Shown here one piece after another: positions 23,522 through 35,000 of a stretch of 64,000 nucleotides of DNA. Source of the stretch: Patiria pectinifera (lineage: Eukaryota > Echinodermata > Asteroidea > Valvatida > Asterinidae); contig CM057149.1 in the NCBI GenBank assembly GCA_029964075.1, positions 21,466,197 through 21,530,196 of the forward strand, in the 5' to 3' direction. Numbering within the stretch: position 1 is the first letter of the stretch; each line of letters starts with the position of its first letter. The translations under genes and the position numbers were made by a program. The notes under the pieces are model-generated. The model was given only the letters and a program-made list of their open reading frames with translations, was not told the DNA's origin and searched no databases.

Positions 23522-24183
23522 ATTAGAAAACGAGTGCGCAACAGACGACGACGAATTGTTAATCGATCAACTTCAGATTGATTAATGGTTTTATGAATAT
23601 TGAAAAGTACGTACATACAATTTTTGTGAATTTCATTCAAATTTGGTTTGAATATTCACTAGAGTTGACAGCAACTAGCTGTGCAGTTACTTTCTGAATG
23701 AAGGTGAGTGACAGGTAAATAGACTGCCCCGTATGCCATCTGGCCGAGCGAATCGGTCACCTAAAACGCACGTACATGTATTGTTAATGGATGTCTGACA
23801 TAGTCAGTGTGCCCGAAGTGCAATTGCTGTCGTTTTGAATTCGAAAAGTACGTACATACAATTTTTCCACAAGCAGAAATATTTTGTTTCTACAGCAAGC
23901 AGACACAAACTGAATTTACATTGTGTACAGTTACTATGTCCAGTACCCGTTTCTTTTAGGAGTTATGGTTTCAGCAGCCTCGACTCCAGGGGCGCGTGCT
24001 CGTTCCTTACACTAACGATCGCGCAAGGCATGATGGGAAACAACATGGCGCTGCAAATCGTACCCACGGGGACGAGGTTGTGGTTTTAGTAATTCGAGGG
24101 TTTATGCAATTAGCCTATACCCATTTGTGTGTGAATACAGCGCGTATTTCAACGCTGATCGTTTGTATGGAGGATGGCAGTTT
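23522..24183. other. Unassigned tail of the nested complex
   Basis: No gene is seen. The motif GAAAAGTACGTACATACAAT occurs twice (about 23,601 and 23,843), so part is internally duplicated. The stretch runs into the 13-bp right end. Confidence 0.35.
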
Positions 24184-24196
24184 ACTTGTTGTAATG

Positions 24197-24405
24197 CTCA
24201 TTTGCATTTTTTGAAAAACCTGAAAACACTGGAAATTGAGGATTCCAATCTGGATAGTCGAGATGTAATAAGCCTGACGACATCATTTGGTAAAATGCGA
24301 AAGCTTGATAAGTGTTTAGCAAACACTAAATGGTCCGATAGTCACATTATTGGATCGATGCATAATGATCAGAGAAAGAGCATAACAATGCATTCCTTTC
24401 GACCT
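24197..24405 (+). pseudogene. NLR-C second fragment: LRR piece
   Basis: Homology to NLR-D (about 35,845-36,025) resumes here: encoded KNLKTLEIEDSNLDSRDVIS and GKMRKLDKCLANT. It fades near 24,405. The last 550 bp or so of NLR coding sequence are not found in the window, so a deletion accompanied the next insertion. Confidence 0.85.
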
Positions 24406-25786
24406 TCGACCTTGTTGCTAGGTGCGTAGCCTACGTGCACAAACTGTTGTCGGTCTCTAGCTCTTGCCGTGGGGTTGCCATGGTGATGCGACGTGACTGG
24501 CCTTTCGCCGACACTTTTGACGTGATGGTGGATCGTTTCTCACCCTCATCTATCATTTTACATGTACAGTGGGTGACATTATGTAGATGCTTTTGGTGAG
24601 TGTTTGAGAGCGTCTCACATTATTTGAGCGAGTCGGTTATTTTGAGTTGTTTCCTTGCTTCGTGTATTTGTTGCACTTGACATTCACGTGCCTGTGTCTG
24701 TTTTCGCAGGTGCGACCACCATTGAAACATATGCATTACGCACTCTTTTTTTGTGTGCTATGTAGGGTGGACACCAGTGACGGGATCCATCTCCAGAACG
24801 CTCGGGGAATTATAACTAATTAAGTTTGGAATAGGTAAGTAAAGTAATTTAGGCCCAGAGTTATTTAATCAGGAAATATACTGTCTTGTTTTGGAATCTT
24901 GTTTCAATCTTCAGTTTTATTATTGTTTTGTCTGAGACAAGCAGGAGAATATTTTTTTCAAAATGTCTCCTTGCACCAGTTCTTTACTCCTTTTCAAAGA
25001 GTTCACCATTTGCTACAAATAAGCCAAAGATCAGCTTCATAGGCCTTTGCAGTGTGGAGATATGGCAATTTTAAGGGTACAGTGTACGAGATGGCAACTT
25101 GTATTGAACCATGCACACCTAATGTGTGATTATACGCTTGTAAAATATGCACATAATGCACAGTACAGTGCAATACTAGTACCCTATGATTTACATGTAC
25201 ATTATACACACAGGACCTGCAGCAAAATTTTACACGTTATTGCAATTGCTGGCCTAGCTCAATCTATAAATAGTGGCATAGGTAGGTCACCTGTCAAAGG
25301 TCAAAGTATATCGAGCCATGAAGGTCAGGTCAAAGGTCACAGGTGAAAGGTCAAGAACATGTTTTTAATTATGGGAAATGAGACATGTTATACATGAATC
25401 TGCATAATTTAAAGGAAATACAGTAAATACACAGTGAGGTCAGGTTAAAAAGGTCAATATCATCAGAAGGTCAAAGGTCAGAGGTCACAATAGAAAGAAT
25501 GTAAGCAGTTTCAATATAAAGATAATGCACTCAGAAAGTTATTTTAAGGCACAATTGATTTTGAAGTATTCAGGACACAAACAAGCCACATCTTGTTAGT
25601 CCTTTGAACTACATTGTAATATTACATGTACAACAAATGTGTAAAATTAGAGGCATTATGGTCAACGTAATGAAAATAGATTGCAAAACTCTGCATTAAC
25701 TTCAGCAAATTTGCTTTCAAACGCTCAACAGTATGAGGCTTCCTGTTCGCTGAAAATGCAAACAAATCACTGGCAGCTTTTTGTTG
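24406..25786. other. Non-coding stretch after the NLR-C fragment
   Basis: I see no gene or recognisable element ends. The only organised feature is the AGGTCA cluster at 25,283-25,490. Confidence 0.3.
25283..25490 (+). promoter_or_regulatory. Cluster of about ten AGGTCA half-sites, including two DR1
   Basis: AGGTCA, the nuclear-receptor half-site, recurs about ten times in 210 bp in one orientation. Perfect DR1 arrangements AGGTCAAAGGTCA lie at 25,327-25,339 and 25,468-25,480. DR1 is the classic RXR/HNF4-type element. It could be a real response cluster or simple-sequence expansion of a hexamer; no nearby intact promoter supports function. Confidence 0.35.
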
Positions 25787-28204
25787 CTAGATCTTTTTTC
25801 TGACATTTAGTTGCACTTTCAAGGCAAACAGCTTCTGTCCATTGGTTTTATCTTTTAGTACAGTATTCATTTGCTCTTCTGATTTCCACAGGCCGTCAAG
25901 TTTGGATAGCTCATCAATCAGTGCTTCGCGTGATTCTCTTGAATTCATCTCTTTCTTTTCAGTTTCCTGTCGTTTTTCCTTCAAACGCTGCTGTCGCTGT
26001 TGCTTTATGTCGCGTTGTCTTTTCCCTTCACACAGTTGAGCAAACCTTGCTTTTTGCCTGGCTCTACTTAAAAGAGCTTCCTTTGTGGATTTGTCGCCTT
26101 TCTCACTGAACCAATCTTCTGTTGCATTGTTTGAGTACATCAGTTTTGACTCGCTGTAGGTGATGTTGGCATATGGGGCTCTTTTTAGCTGATAGTCTAA
26201 TTGTCCAAATACCCTTTCCCGCTGATGTTGTTGCCGGTACAAGACTCCGCTTTCCTCTTGACTTCTTCAGTTGGCTTACTGTATTTGCCACCCGGAAGCT
26301 GTTCTTCTAACTGCCTTAGACAATCTTCAAGAATGCATTCAAACATTCTTTCCAACAGCTCGCATGTTTGTGCATCTGAGCTGGAGTCTTTAATCAGCTC
26401 CTGGAAGATCTCGTCTTTCTTCGTTGGCACACCTTTGAACACAGCAGGTGCTGTTTCATTCACAATCTGATGCGCATCCTTGCTGAACTTTGTCAGTGCC
26501 TCAACTGCTTCATTATAGTACTGGTTTAGTTCTAGGATCCCCAAATCTTGCTCAATGAGACACATCCATGGTCCAGTCAAGTATTTTCCAACCAAGCCAA
26601 GGGCTCTGCATTCCACCAAGCAGTGCTCCATTTCGAAGTCATTCTTGACTGCCTTCAAGCACTCATTGCTGGGCGACTAAACCTTATTAATGAAGTATAG
26701 TATATGTGGTCTCAAAAAAACACCATGCGCCCCCATTTAAGAAATACACATGAAAACGATTCCCAACGATGGGTTGAAGGGGGTTCTTAACACCACACAT
26801 CTGTAGATGGGCTTTGACCTCAGCAGGAAAACCAGCCCCATCTTTGTAGCAAAGCCGGCTGAGTGACTGCATCAATGCATGGGCATCACTACATCCTCTA
26901 GGTTTGAAGCTCATTGTCTTGGCCTCTAAGTTGTGCTCCTTTTCCCATTTTGTCACGGTTTTTCTTTTCTGCTGATTTGGCAAACGTGTCCAAGGGATGC
27001 ATACCACAATAAAAGTTACTTAAGGTGGATGCATCACCATCAGTTGTAACACGTCGTTGTTCTGCCAGCTTCTTGTTGGCAGCTTTATTCACAACGTGCC
27101 TGTCAGTCATAGTGTTGGAAATATTGTCAAGGATCTTCTGCTTTAGGTCTGGCTTGCCACACGAGGTTTTAATACATTGCAGACTGGTGTTGATCGTCTC
27201 CACATAAGAATCAGCATCACCATCTCCTTGATCCCAACAGTGTAGGTCTTGGTTGCAATTTGTACTTCAGCAAAGTGTCTGCGTTTTTTGGTTGTACAAT
27301 CATACTTTGCAGTTGTCTCAGCTGATGACTCAAGTTCCTCCCCAAGTTGAAATTTACTAAGTTCTCTCATTTCAGGTATCATGGTCTTGCAAGTGCTTTC
27401 ATCGGGTAGCTTACCAAGTTCCTTGCCAGTCAATGTTTCGACACAGAACTTGATAACTGGAGATGTATTTTTGGCAGCAACCTGTCGACTTGCACAGAAA
27501 TATACACATTCCCTTACTGCTGAATTATAAGTTTTCCCATTGTGCATAGTTGGTATTATTTCTGATTCCTGCTGTTCCAGTTTCTCCATCAACTTTGTAT
27601 TTTCAAGTTCAAGTGATGCAACTCTCCCTTGAGCTTGACTTAGTCTCTCTTTAAGATGAATGAATCATTTACTTTTGAGCACTTTTGCTTTATTTTGTTG
27701 AGGTGGACTGCATTGCGCTTCTGGCTTTGGAGCCTCCTTACTCGGGCCTGAAGATGGCTGACTTTCTTCTGTAGCATCTGTTCTTCAATTTTGGCTTGTT
27801 GTTTTGCCTGTACTTTAGCTTCCATCTTAAGCTTGGTCAGTTGGCTTTGTTTACGTTTGATTGCCTGCTTAGACCTGCTTACAGATTTTTTAAGCTCTGT
27901 GTGTTCTTTATTGAGTCTTGTGGCTGTCCTGATTGCATCCTCTGCTGTTGTTTTCTGCACGTGCAACTCTTTTGCTAATTTGTCTGCAGTTTCTTCAAGA
28001 ATGCAACACTCAGTGCACACATGTTTTCTTTTTTGTGGCTGTTTGGTGTTCTTTTTTACATTTGGATGTTCTGGGTGATGCTGATGGCAGAGGAAACGAA
28101 CTGTTCAAGATGTTTTCAAGTTTCTCCACTTGTGATGTGCTTCTGTTTTTCTTCAGCCTCTTGTAGTTAGATTTCATTCTGTGCAGAGCTGAGAATAAGG
28201 TCAT
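25787..28204 (-). pseudogene. Decayed gene of an uncharacterised, probably transposon-derived family
   Basis: Consecutive minus-strand frames encode one protein in order: a long charged coiled coil (about 28,204-27,560), a middle region with TYTVGIKEMV, MTDRHVVNKAANKKL and CGMHPLDTF, then GNRFHVYFLNGGAW and LGLVGKYLTGPWM, and a basic coiled-coil tail ending at TAG near 25,787. At least six frame changes and some stops break it. I recognise the motif order from uncharacterised multi-copy proteins in invertebrate and fish genomes but know no assigned function. A transposase with a divergent RNase-H-like core is a guess. No inverted ends were found around it. Confidence 0.6.
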
Positions 28205-29509
28205 CTTTAAAGGATCATGGGAAGCTGTGCATGATCCAACTTAAGTGTAGGATGGACCTACCACACACACAGTGGCAAGTTTTTGGCAACACTGCCCAGA
28301 ACTTCCAGAAGTGGGATCCTTACATAAGCAAACACCCAAATCAAAGTATTGAACAGATTACTTTGCAAACATTAAATGTCATACTTTTACGATATAAAAA
28401 AAAAGTTTTTTTAAAATTAATGTAAGTGTTGAAACATATGAATTCTTCGCTTTGTACACAATGTTCTCCCTCGTGATTTGGGGGAAATGGATAAATAATA
28501 CGGGCTACAATGCTCGGAGTGGGCCTACTTTTACAAGTTTAATTTGGGACGTAGCCTTGACATCGACAGTCCTGACATCGACAGTCCTGTTCATGGACGT
28601 CGTCATCTTCGGTATTTGCCTTGGTCGTCTCCAGGTTCAACAACGCTATTTCGTAGGCCGCTTACGCAGAGCAGGAACGAGGTGTACCGCCCTCTATTGG
28701 TGATTTCCAGAAACGTCAACGAGCGGCGTGATAAATATTTGAAATTGTTAACCCTTTTTTTTCTCACCAACGTGCACAATTTTTGACTTGCAAGAGGCGG
28801 AATATAAATTTATGTCACGAAATGTGTGTTTATAAAAAGAGTAAGTTGCCACTACAACCTTTGAATGAAACTGCACGCTACAATTTCTGTCCCACGGTCT
28901 AATATCCCACCCCCATCCGTAATAAATGAGCCTACCACACACCCCCACCCTCCCAACCCGAACCTGAACCCCCATGTCCATCCCACCCAACCTACCCCCC
29001 GCCCTCCATGAAGACCATGGGAAGCCAATAGGCTAAGACCAATGGATGATGATTTCATGTGTAACATTTTGTGGTGAGTAATTCTTTTCTTCGCTGAGCA
29101 CAATTCCGTGCTTAGCAGCTGCATGAAATTGCCGTCTGGTGACATTTATTCGTGAATTAGAAACGTGAACTGCGTATTTCTATTTTAGAGACACTCTGGA
29201 TAATTCCAACGATGGGTGTTTATCTCAAATAAATGGAGCAGTTTAAATTTCCGATAGGATGTCTGGGGGGGACGAAATTGCATGCCAGAACTATTAATGC
29301 AGTGAGAAGGTTGATGAAATCGCTTTGAATTATGAAACGAACGCATGCTACGATTCTAAATTATCAGATGGTGTTCCACCCAAAGTCCACCCCTCTCTAC
29401 TCCGGTTTTCGAACTTTCAAGTTGCTAGTCCCCCCCCCCCCAATTCCACCCCCATATTGGTCAAAAAATCACAGCCGTTGTGCATTAGTAGCACAATTAA
29501 CAATGGGAT
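28205..29509 (+). other. Non-coding, including the relict 3' flank of NLR-C
   Basis: No gene is present. At 28,880-29,020 a C-rich tract, and at 29,085-29,145 a segment with CCGTGCTTAGCAGCTGCATG, match the flanks after NLR-A, NLR-B (about 12,040) and NLR-D (about 37,180). So the 3' flank of NLR-C survives although its last exon part is lost. A 15-bp direct duplication (GACATCGACAGTCCT) lies near 28,559-28,590. Confidence 0.5.
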
Positions 29510-31614
29510 CCGCCCGATAGTCCCAAGGTTCGATCGTCCGAAGGTTCTTTAGTCCGAAGGTTCGATAGTCCGAAGGTTCGATAGTCCGAATGCACAAAAT
29601 TCCCATAGAGGGGGTTCGTTAGTCCGAAAATGAAATAAGGTTCGTTAATCCGAGCATTTGATGCAATAGTCCTAAAAGCCCCTGTCACACTTTTGCGTAT
29701 CCTAATTCCTTATGAGTTCCTTATCAAAAATTTTCAATACGCAGCCGTACGCTCAAAACGTCGAAATTTTTTGAATACTTTGACTTATGTGCGACGCACA
29801 TCTAGCGTACAGGTAACGAATTCAGCGCATCCATTGCGTATGAGATGCGTATGAGTTGCGTATGCAGTGCACAACATTATTTTTCGGGCTACGAATCGGT
29901 CAGTATGCAGTGCGCATGCTGAGCGTATTCCGGACGCACCCGACGTATGCCGACCGCATGCCTGACGCAATACGTCGGCATTCGCTATGAGTTCGTTCAG
30001 CGTGCGTTGTATCTGCGCTGCAAGTACGCTGTGTACACGTCCAATATAGGCGGCTCATATGCTGACGGGGTGCGTGCCGGGAGGTCAGCGTATTACTGCG
30101 TATGAACCGCTTATCCCCCACGAACACATAGCGTACTCGTACCGTGCTCGACCGATGCGGGACCGTTGCGCTGCGTATTTATAACTTATGACCTGCGTAA
30201 CAGCGTACGCAGCGTAGTTTTGTGCATGCCCAAAACTATCCGGCGTACTGGGCCGTACCATGCGTATGCCTGCGTACATAAAACTTATTAGGGCCCTGTC
30301 ACACTTCTGCGTATCCTAATTCCGTATGAGTTGCGCATTGACATTTTTTTCATACGCAGTCGTACGCACAATACGCACCTCATATGCATCTCTATTGTTT
30401 TGTGTAGGTTTTATGTACGCAGATATACGCATGGTACGGCCCAGTACGCAGGATAGTTTTGGGCATGCACAAAACTACGCTGCGTACGCTGTAACGCAGG
30501 TCATAAGTTATAAATACGAAGCCCGTCAGCATATGAGCCGCCTATATTGGACGTATACATAGCGTACTTGCAGCGCAGATGCAACGCACGCTGAACGGCG
30601 AGCGGCGGAAATGCGGCGGGAATACGCTCAGAAGTGCGTCATGCATGCGGTCGGCATAAGTCGGGTGCGTCCGGAATACACTCGGCATGCGCACTGCATA
30701 CTGACCTATTCGCAGCCCGAAAAATAATGTTGTGCACTGCATACGCAACTCATACGCATCTCATACGCAATGGATGCGCTGAATTCGTTACTTGTACGCT
30801 GGATGTGCGTCGCACATAAGTCAAAGTAATCCAAAAAACATTCGACGTTAAGTAAGTCATAAGGAATTAGGATACGCAAAAGTGTGACAGGGGCTTTACA
30901 CAAAACGATAGAGATGCATATGAGGTGCGTATTGTGCGTACGACTGCGTATGAATAAACTGTCAATGCGCAACTCATAAGGAATTAGGATACGCAGAAGT
31001 GTGACAGGGCCCTGAGGTTCATTAGTCCGAAGGTTCATTATTCCCTATTGACAATAAGGTTCGATAGTCCGAAAAGACTATAAGGTCCGATAGTCCCAAT
31101 CGACAATAAGGTCTGATAGTCCGAAGTGTCAGACTGACGAACCGTATTGTCCATTCGGACTATCGAACCTAATTGTTTCAGTTCGGACTATTGAACCTTA
31201 TTGTCTATTCGGACTATCGAACCCTACCGTATATTCGGATTATCGAACCTTATCATCTATTCAGACTATCGAACCTTACCGGACTATCGAACCTTATTGT
31301 CGACTCGGCAGGCTGCAAATACTGTCATTGGTCATCATGCGCATGCGTCAGTTGTTATACAGACTGACTTCTGACGACATCGGAAGTAAAAAAAAAAATC
31401 GACATCTAAACATTTCGGATGTCAGCTCCAGACCTCCGTAGATGACGTCAAACAATCTATGGGCGTTTTTCTCTTTTATGAAGTGGAATTTGAACCCGCT
31501 TGTTTATATACATTAAAGCAAATTACATGTACACCAAAGCGACACTAAACGTAAAGATAGGCATTAGATTTCACTTGTTACTCAATATTTTGCAAAATCC
31601 TCTTCGTTTTCAAT
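29510..31614. repeat. Second foldback array of TTCGATAGTCCGAA units, split by palindromic elements
   Basis: The left part (29,510-29,670) has GGTTCGATAGTCCGAA units. The right part (31,013-31,303) has the same unit and then its inverse, TTCGGACTATCGAACC, six or more times. The two parts were one block before 29,676-31,013 was inserted. The right part and the next 300 bp match 4897-5507. Confidence 0.75.
29676..31013. mobile_element. Interleaved palindromic foldback complex
   Basis: The end GCCCCTGTCACACTTTTGCG (29,676) is mirrored at 30,860-30,897, and the arms stay complementary for several hundred bases (29,676-30,290 against 30,390-30,897). A second pair, GGGCCCTGTCACACTTCTGC at 30,291 and its inverse ending 31,013, covers about 115 bp. 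The two palindromes overlap in the order A-B-A'-B'. TACGC/GCGTA occurs dozens of times. No gene is present. Confidence 0.8.
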
Positions 31615-32055
31615 TGGATACTCGACTTGTAATAAGGTATGTGCTTTCAAGTCGTCATTTTGTTTCAGTATGATTGTCGTCTAATTTGATGTTCACTGCC
31701 TGAGTGAGCTTAGACATGGACTTCGACATCTTCAAAGTGTTAACATACATGTATTGATTTTGGGTGAATCGCGAGCAGTATATGTCCAAATGTGTTTTAT
31801 GATTCATTCATTAGGATAAATTATTTTAGCCGATATTAGGCTCAGATTAACACAACGGGTATGAGTACGAGTGCGACAAGCAAGTTAAGAGCGGACAAGC
31901 ACATACCATTTTACCAGCACCTTTGTTCTCCTGTACAATGTTGGAGCGCTCTTCAATTCTCAGATTTTATAATCCTGCTGGGATTGCCATTTCTTTCCCA
32001 GTCTTTGAACAAGTTTCAATAATGGACTTGGGCCTAATCTGTTTTCATTTTTCAG
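31615..32055. other. Immediate upstream region of NLR-D
   Basis: Non-coding. An upstream untranslated exon or promoter is expected because 32,056 is a splice acceptor, but I cannot locate it. Confidence 0.3.
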
Positions 32056-32082
32056 TCAAAGAAGGAAATATCACCGACAGCA

Positions 32083-35000
32083 ATGGGGGTTTCAGCAGTC
32101 ATAGGCTTTCTGGGTGTTTTAGGGGCAATCTGTAAGTATTGGATTAATTCTATTTATTATTATTGAGACGCTATATTTTTAGGAGATTTCATTGCAAAAC
32201 TCATTATCGCTTTCAGAGCTGTTCTCTTCAGCACTTTAACCTCTCAGAATACATTTACACGTACACAAAATTATATTCTACTTTATAAACAACATTTTCA
32301 TGCATTTCTGTTTAATATAGTATAGACATTATGTTATGTCAATACTAGTGGTTCCATGAAAATAAATTCAATCAGATTTTTCGTTTAAAGGCTTATATTC
32401 ACATTGCGAAAAACTGCATTGCAAAAAGAAATAGGTGGCCACACAGTGCATAAGCATGCAATTCTATATATGCTTGAAAGCATCTTAGCCTTTTCTCTCA
32501 GTCGGTTTATTTTCTGTCCAACCTTTTTAAAGCATTCTAGTGGGATAACTTTGAACAGGGAGTTAGAAAACTTCAAATAACTGTTATCCAACATTCTCTG
32601 CAGTCCTGATGAACAGCAACACAGCAGTGATTGAAGTTGGAAGAATCCTGACTGCCTCATGGCCCACACTGTCTGCGCTGGCTGACACGTCGAACGGATT
32701 GCAAGGATTGATACACATTCTCATTTTCATTTCGGCATGTTGTAAGTCAAGGCTTTGATGAGTGGCTTCATTTTTAATCCACAACTTTCTTAGTTTGAGT
32801 TTATTGTAAGCAGCCAGATTTTTCCCCAAAATTAATATGTAATACTGTAAATCATTTATCTATTTACGATCCTCCAATAAAGTAAACCGAATCACCTATG
32901 CATTAGATTACAGATTTAGTACAACACTCATTTGTAGGTCACCCAATAAAATCAAACATTTGAAAATGTAGTCATTGTTTCTTCGGGGTAGATGGGTTTG
33001 GTTGAAGTGCATCCTGTAGGTTATTGCAAGGTTGGAACTCTGTGTTGTGCAAGAATATGATGCATGGATCATTCGGATAATTTGACCCCAGGTCACGCAA
33101 CAGAAAAGATACACAAAGTGGTGCCAAACTGCAAGTTAACTCTTCATTAAATAATTCCCCCGCCCCTCCCCCCGGCAAAACATAAACAAAACAACAGAAA
33201 TACCGATTTTCACTGGTTCAGTTTTGTTAATGATAAAAAGTGACCTGGTTTATCGTTTTGGCCAACAGGTACCTCGATTGCAATGAAGTTCCTGAAAAAT
33301 AGATGCAGAGGTGAGAATTTGTTACTATCCGAAATAAGTAGATTGAATGTAACATTATTTTGGTACTATTGCAATAACATAGCTGGATTTCATATGGAAC
33401 AAAAACATTCTTCTCTTTTTGGACCTAAGTTGTATTTTTGTCTTTTCACAAGTCAGTCATTTCATAAACCAAATGTTTATATTTCAAATTTGAATCAGGA
33501 AATGGTTTACCAAGTCCGCAGCAACAGACCAGCCCGTCTGAGGGCCCAGAAAATGTCGAACAACCCATACCAAGTAAGGCGGCAATTATGTCCTAGTAAT
33601 CGTCATTGTCTGGTAAATTTTGAAGTTGAACTCAATGTTAACTGAAATATGAAAAAGCATCTTCAGACTTTATTTTTGACAACAAAGTCTCTGTGATATT
33701 TCATTTCATTTCCTTAATTGTGTATTGATTGAGTTAAACTTTCCGAGTTTATTGCTCTTGAATGTTCGGTAATCGTTGATTTTAGTTATTTATTATTTAG
33801 TTATTATTTATTAGAACATTTCTCAGGCAAAGTAAAAGACAATACAAATATACATGTATAAACATATAACAGTTTTTAAAAGTTATTTAATAAAAATTAC
33901 ACGTCACAACAAAGGAGAAAATCAAAAGGACAAACTACAATAGGTTCAGATACAAGAAACTATAATACAAAAACATTGAATATTAAATTGTACCATAAAC
34001 AGGCCTGACGGATTGCCTTTAAAAAGTTTTGACCTTCTCTTGTGACTAAGACTGGCCTGGGACCAGGTCTATTAGACTTGCCTACAGTCTTTGTTTTCAT
34101 TTTTTCAGGACGAAGAATTCAGTCAAGTTCTGCCACAGCAGCTGCACGCCTGTGTAAAGAGGCGCTGAAAACATTGTACACCACCACAGGTAGCTTTGTT
34201 CAACTGATCCCGTGGGCCGATGACGACAAAATGCATATAATGGACATTTATACAGACCTAGAGTTAGAAAACACTGATGGCAAGAAAGAAAAAGTGGAAT
34301 CTTATGAGGATATCCTACACCGTAAAACAAAAAAGGGACATCCAATTAAACGGGTAATTTGTAAGGGCCAGCCTGGGTATGGAAAATCTACCCTCCTTGA
34401 TAAAATTGCATATGACTGGGCGGTCGGCTCCGTCCAAGCACTTCTGAAATACGAACTTGTGATTGTTTTGAAAATGGGGGCACTGCAACAGCATTCCCAC
34501 CTTATCGATGCAATCTTTGATCAGTTGTTGGATGAAGACACGCCTGTTGATAAATCTGATCTAAAATCCTTCATTGATAGCAACCCTGACAAGTTGCTGA
34601 TACTTTTGGATGGTTTTGATGAATTTTTGACGACCGAACTCGTTGAGACCTCATTCGGATCTATCCTGAAAATGCTCAATCGAAAAGTGAGTAGAGAGTG
34701 TTGCGCTGTTGTCACCACTCGCCCCTCTCACTTCCACAAACTGGTGAGCAGATCCTTGATTGAAAGACCGTTCACCCATGTGACTGTTTTGGGATTCAAC
34801 GAAGAAAGTGTTCAAAAGTATGTGAACAAGTTTTACTCGGAAAATCCCGATGAGGCACATGAGCTTTTTAACACCATTCAGTCTACTGACGTTTTGTTTG
34901 AATTGGCGAGGAGTCCCATGCTGGTGCTTCTCATGTGCTTACTGTGGAGAGACAATTCGAAGCTCCCCGACACACTGACCCGCCTTTATGAAAAAGCACT

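Larger units (their letters stand above)
15168..24196. mobile_element. 9.03 kb nested transposon complex inside NLR-C
   Basis: The left end reads CATTACAACAAGT and the right end ACTTGTTGTAATG, a 13-bp inverted repeat. NLR homology stops just before the left end and resumes just after the right end (CTCATTTGC). Within it sit the two-gene element (15,447-22,728), a LINE fragment and about 0.7 kb of unassigned sequence. Whether the 13-bp ends belong to a separate outer element or to a composite is not settled. Confidence 0.65.
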
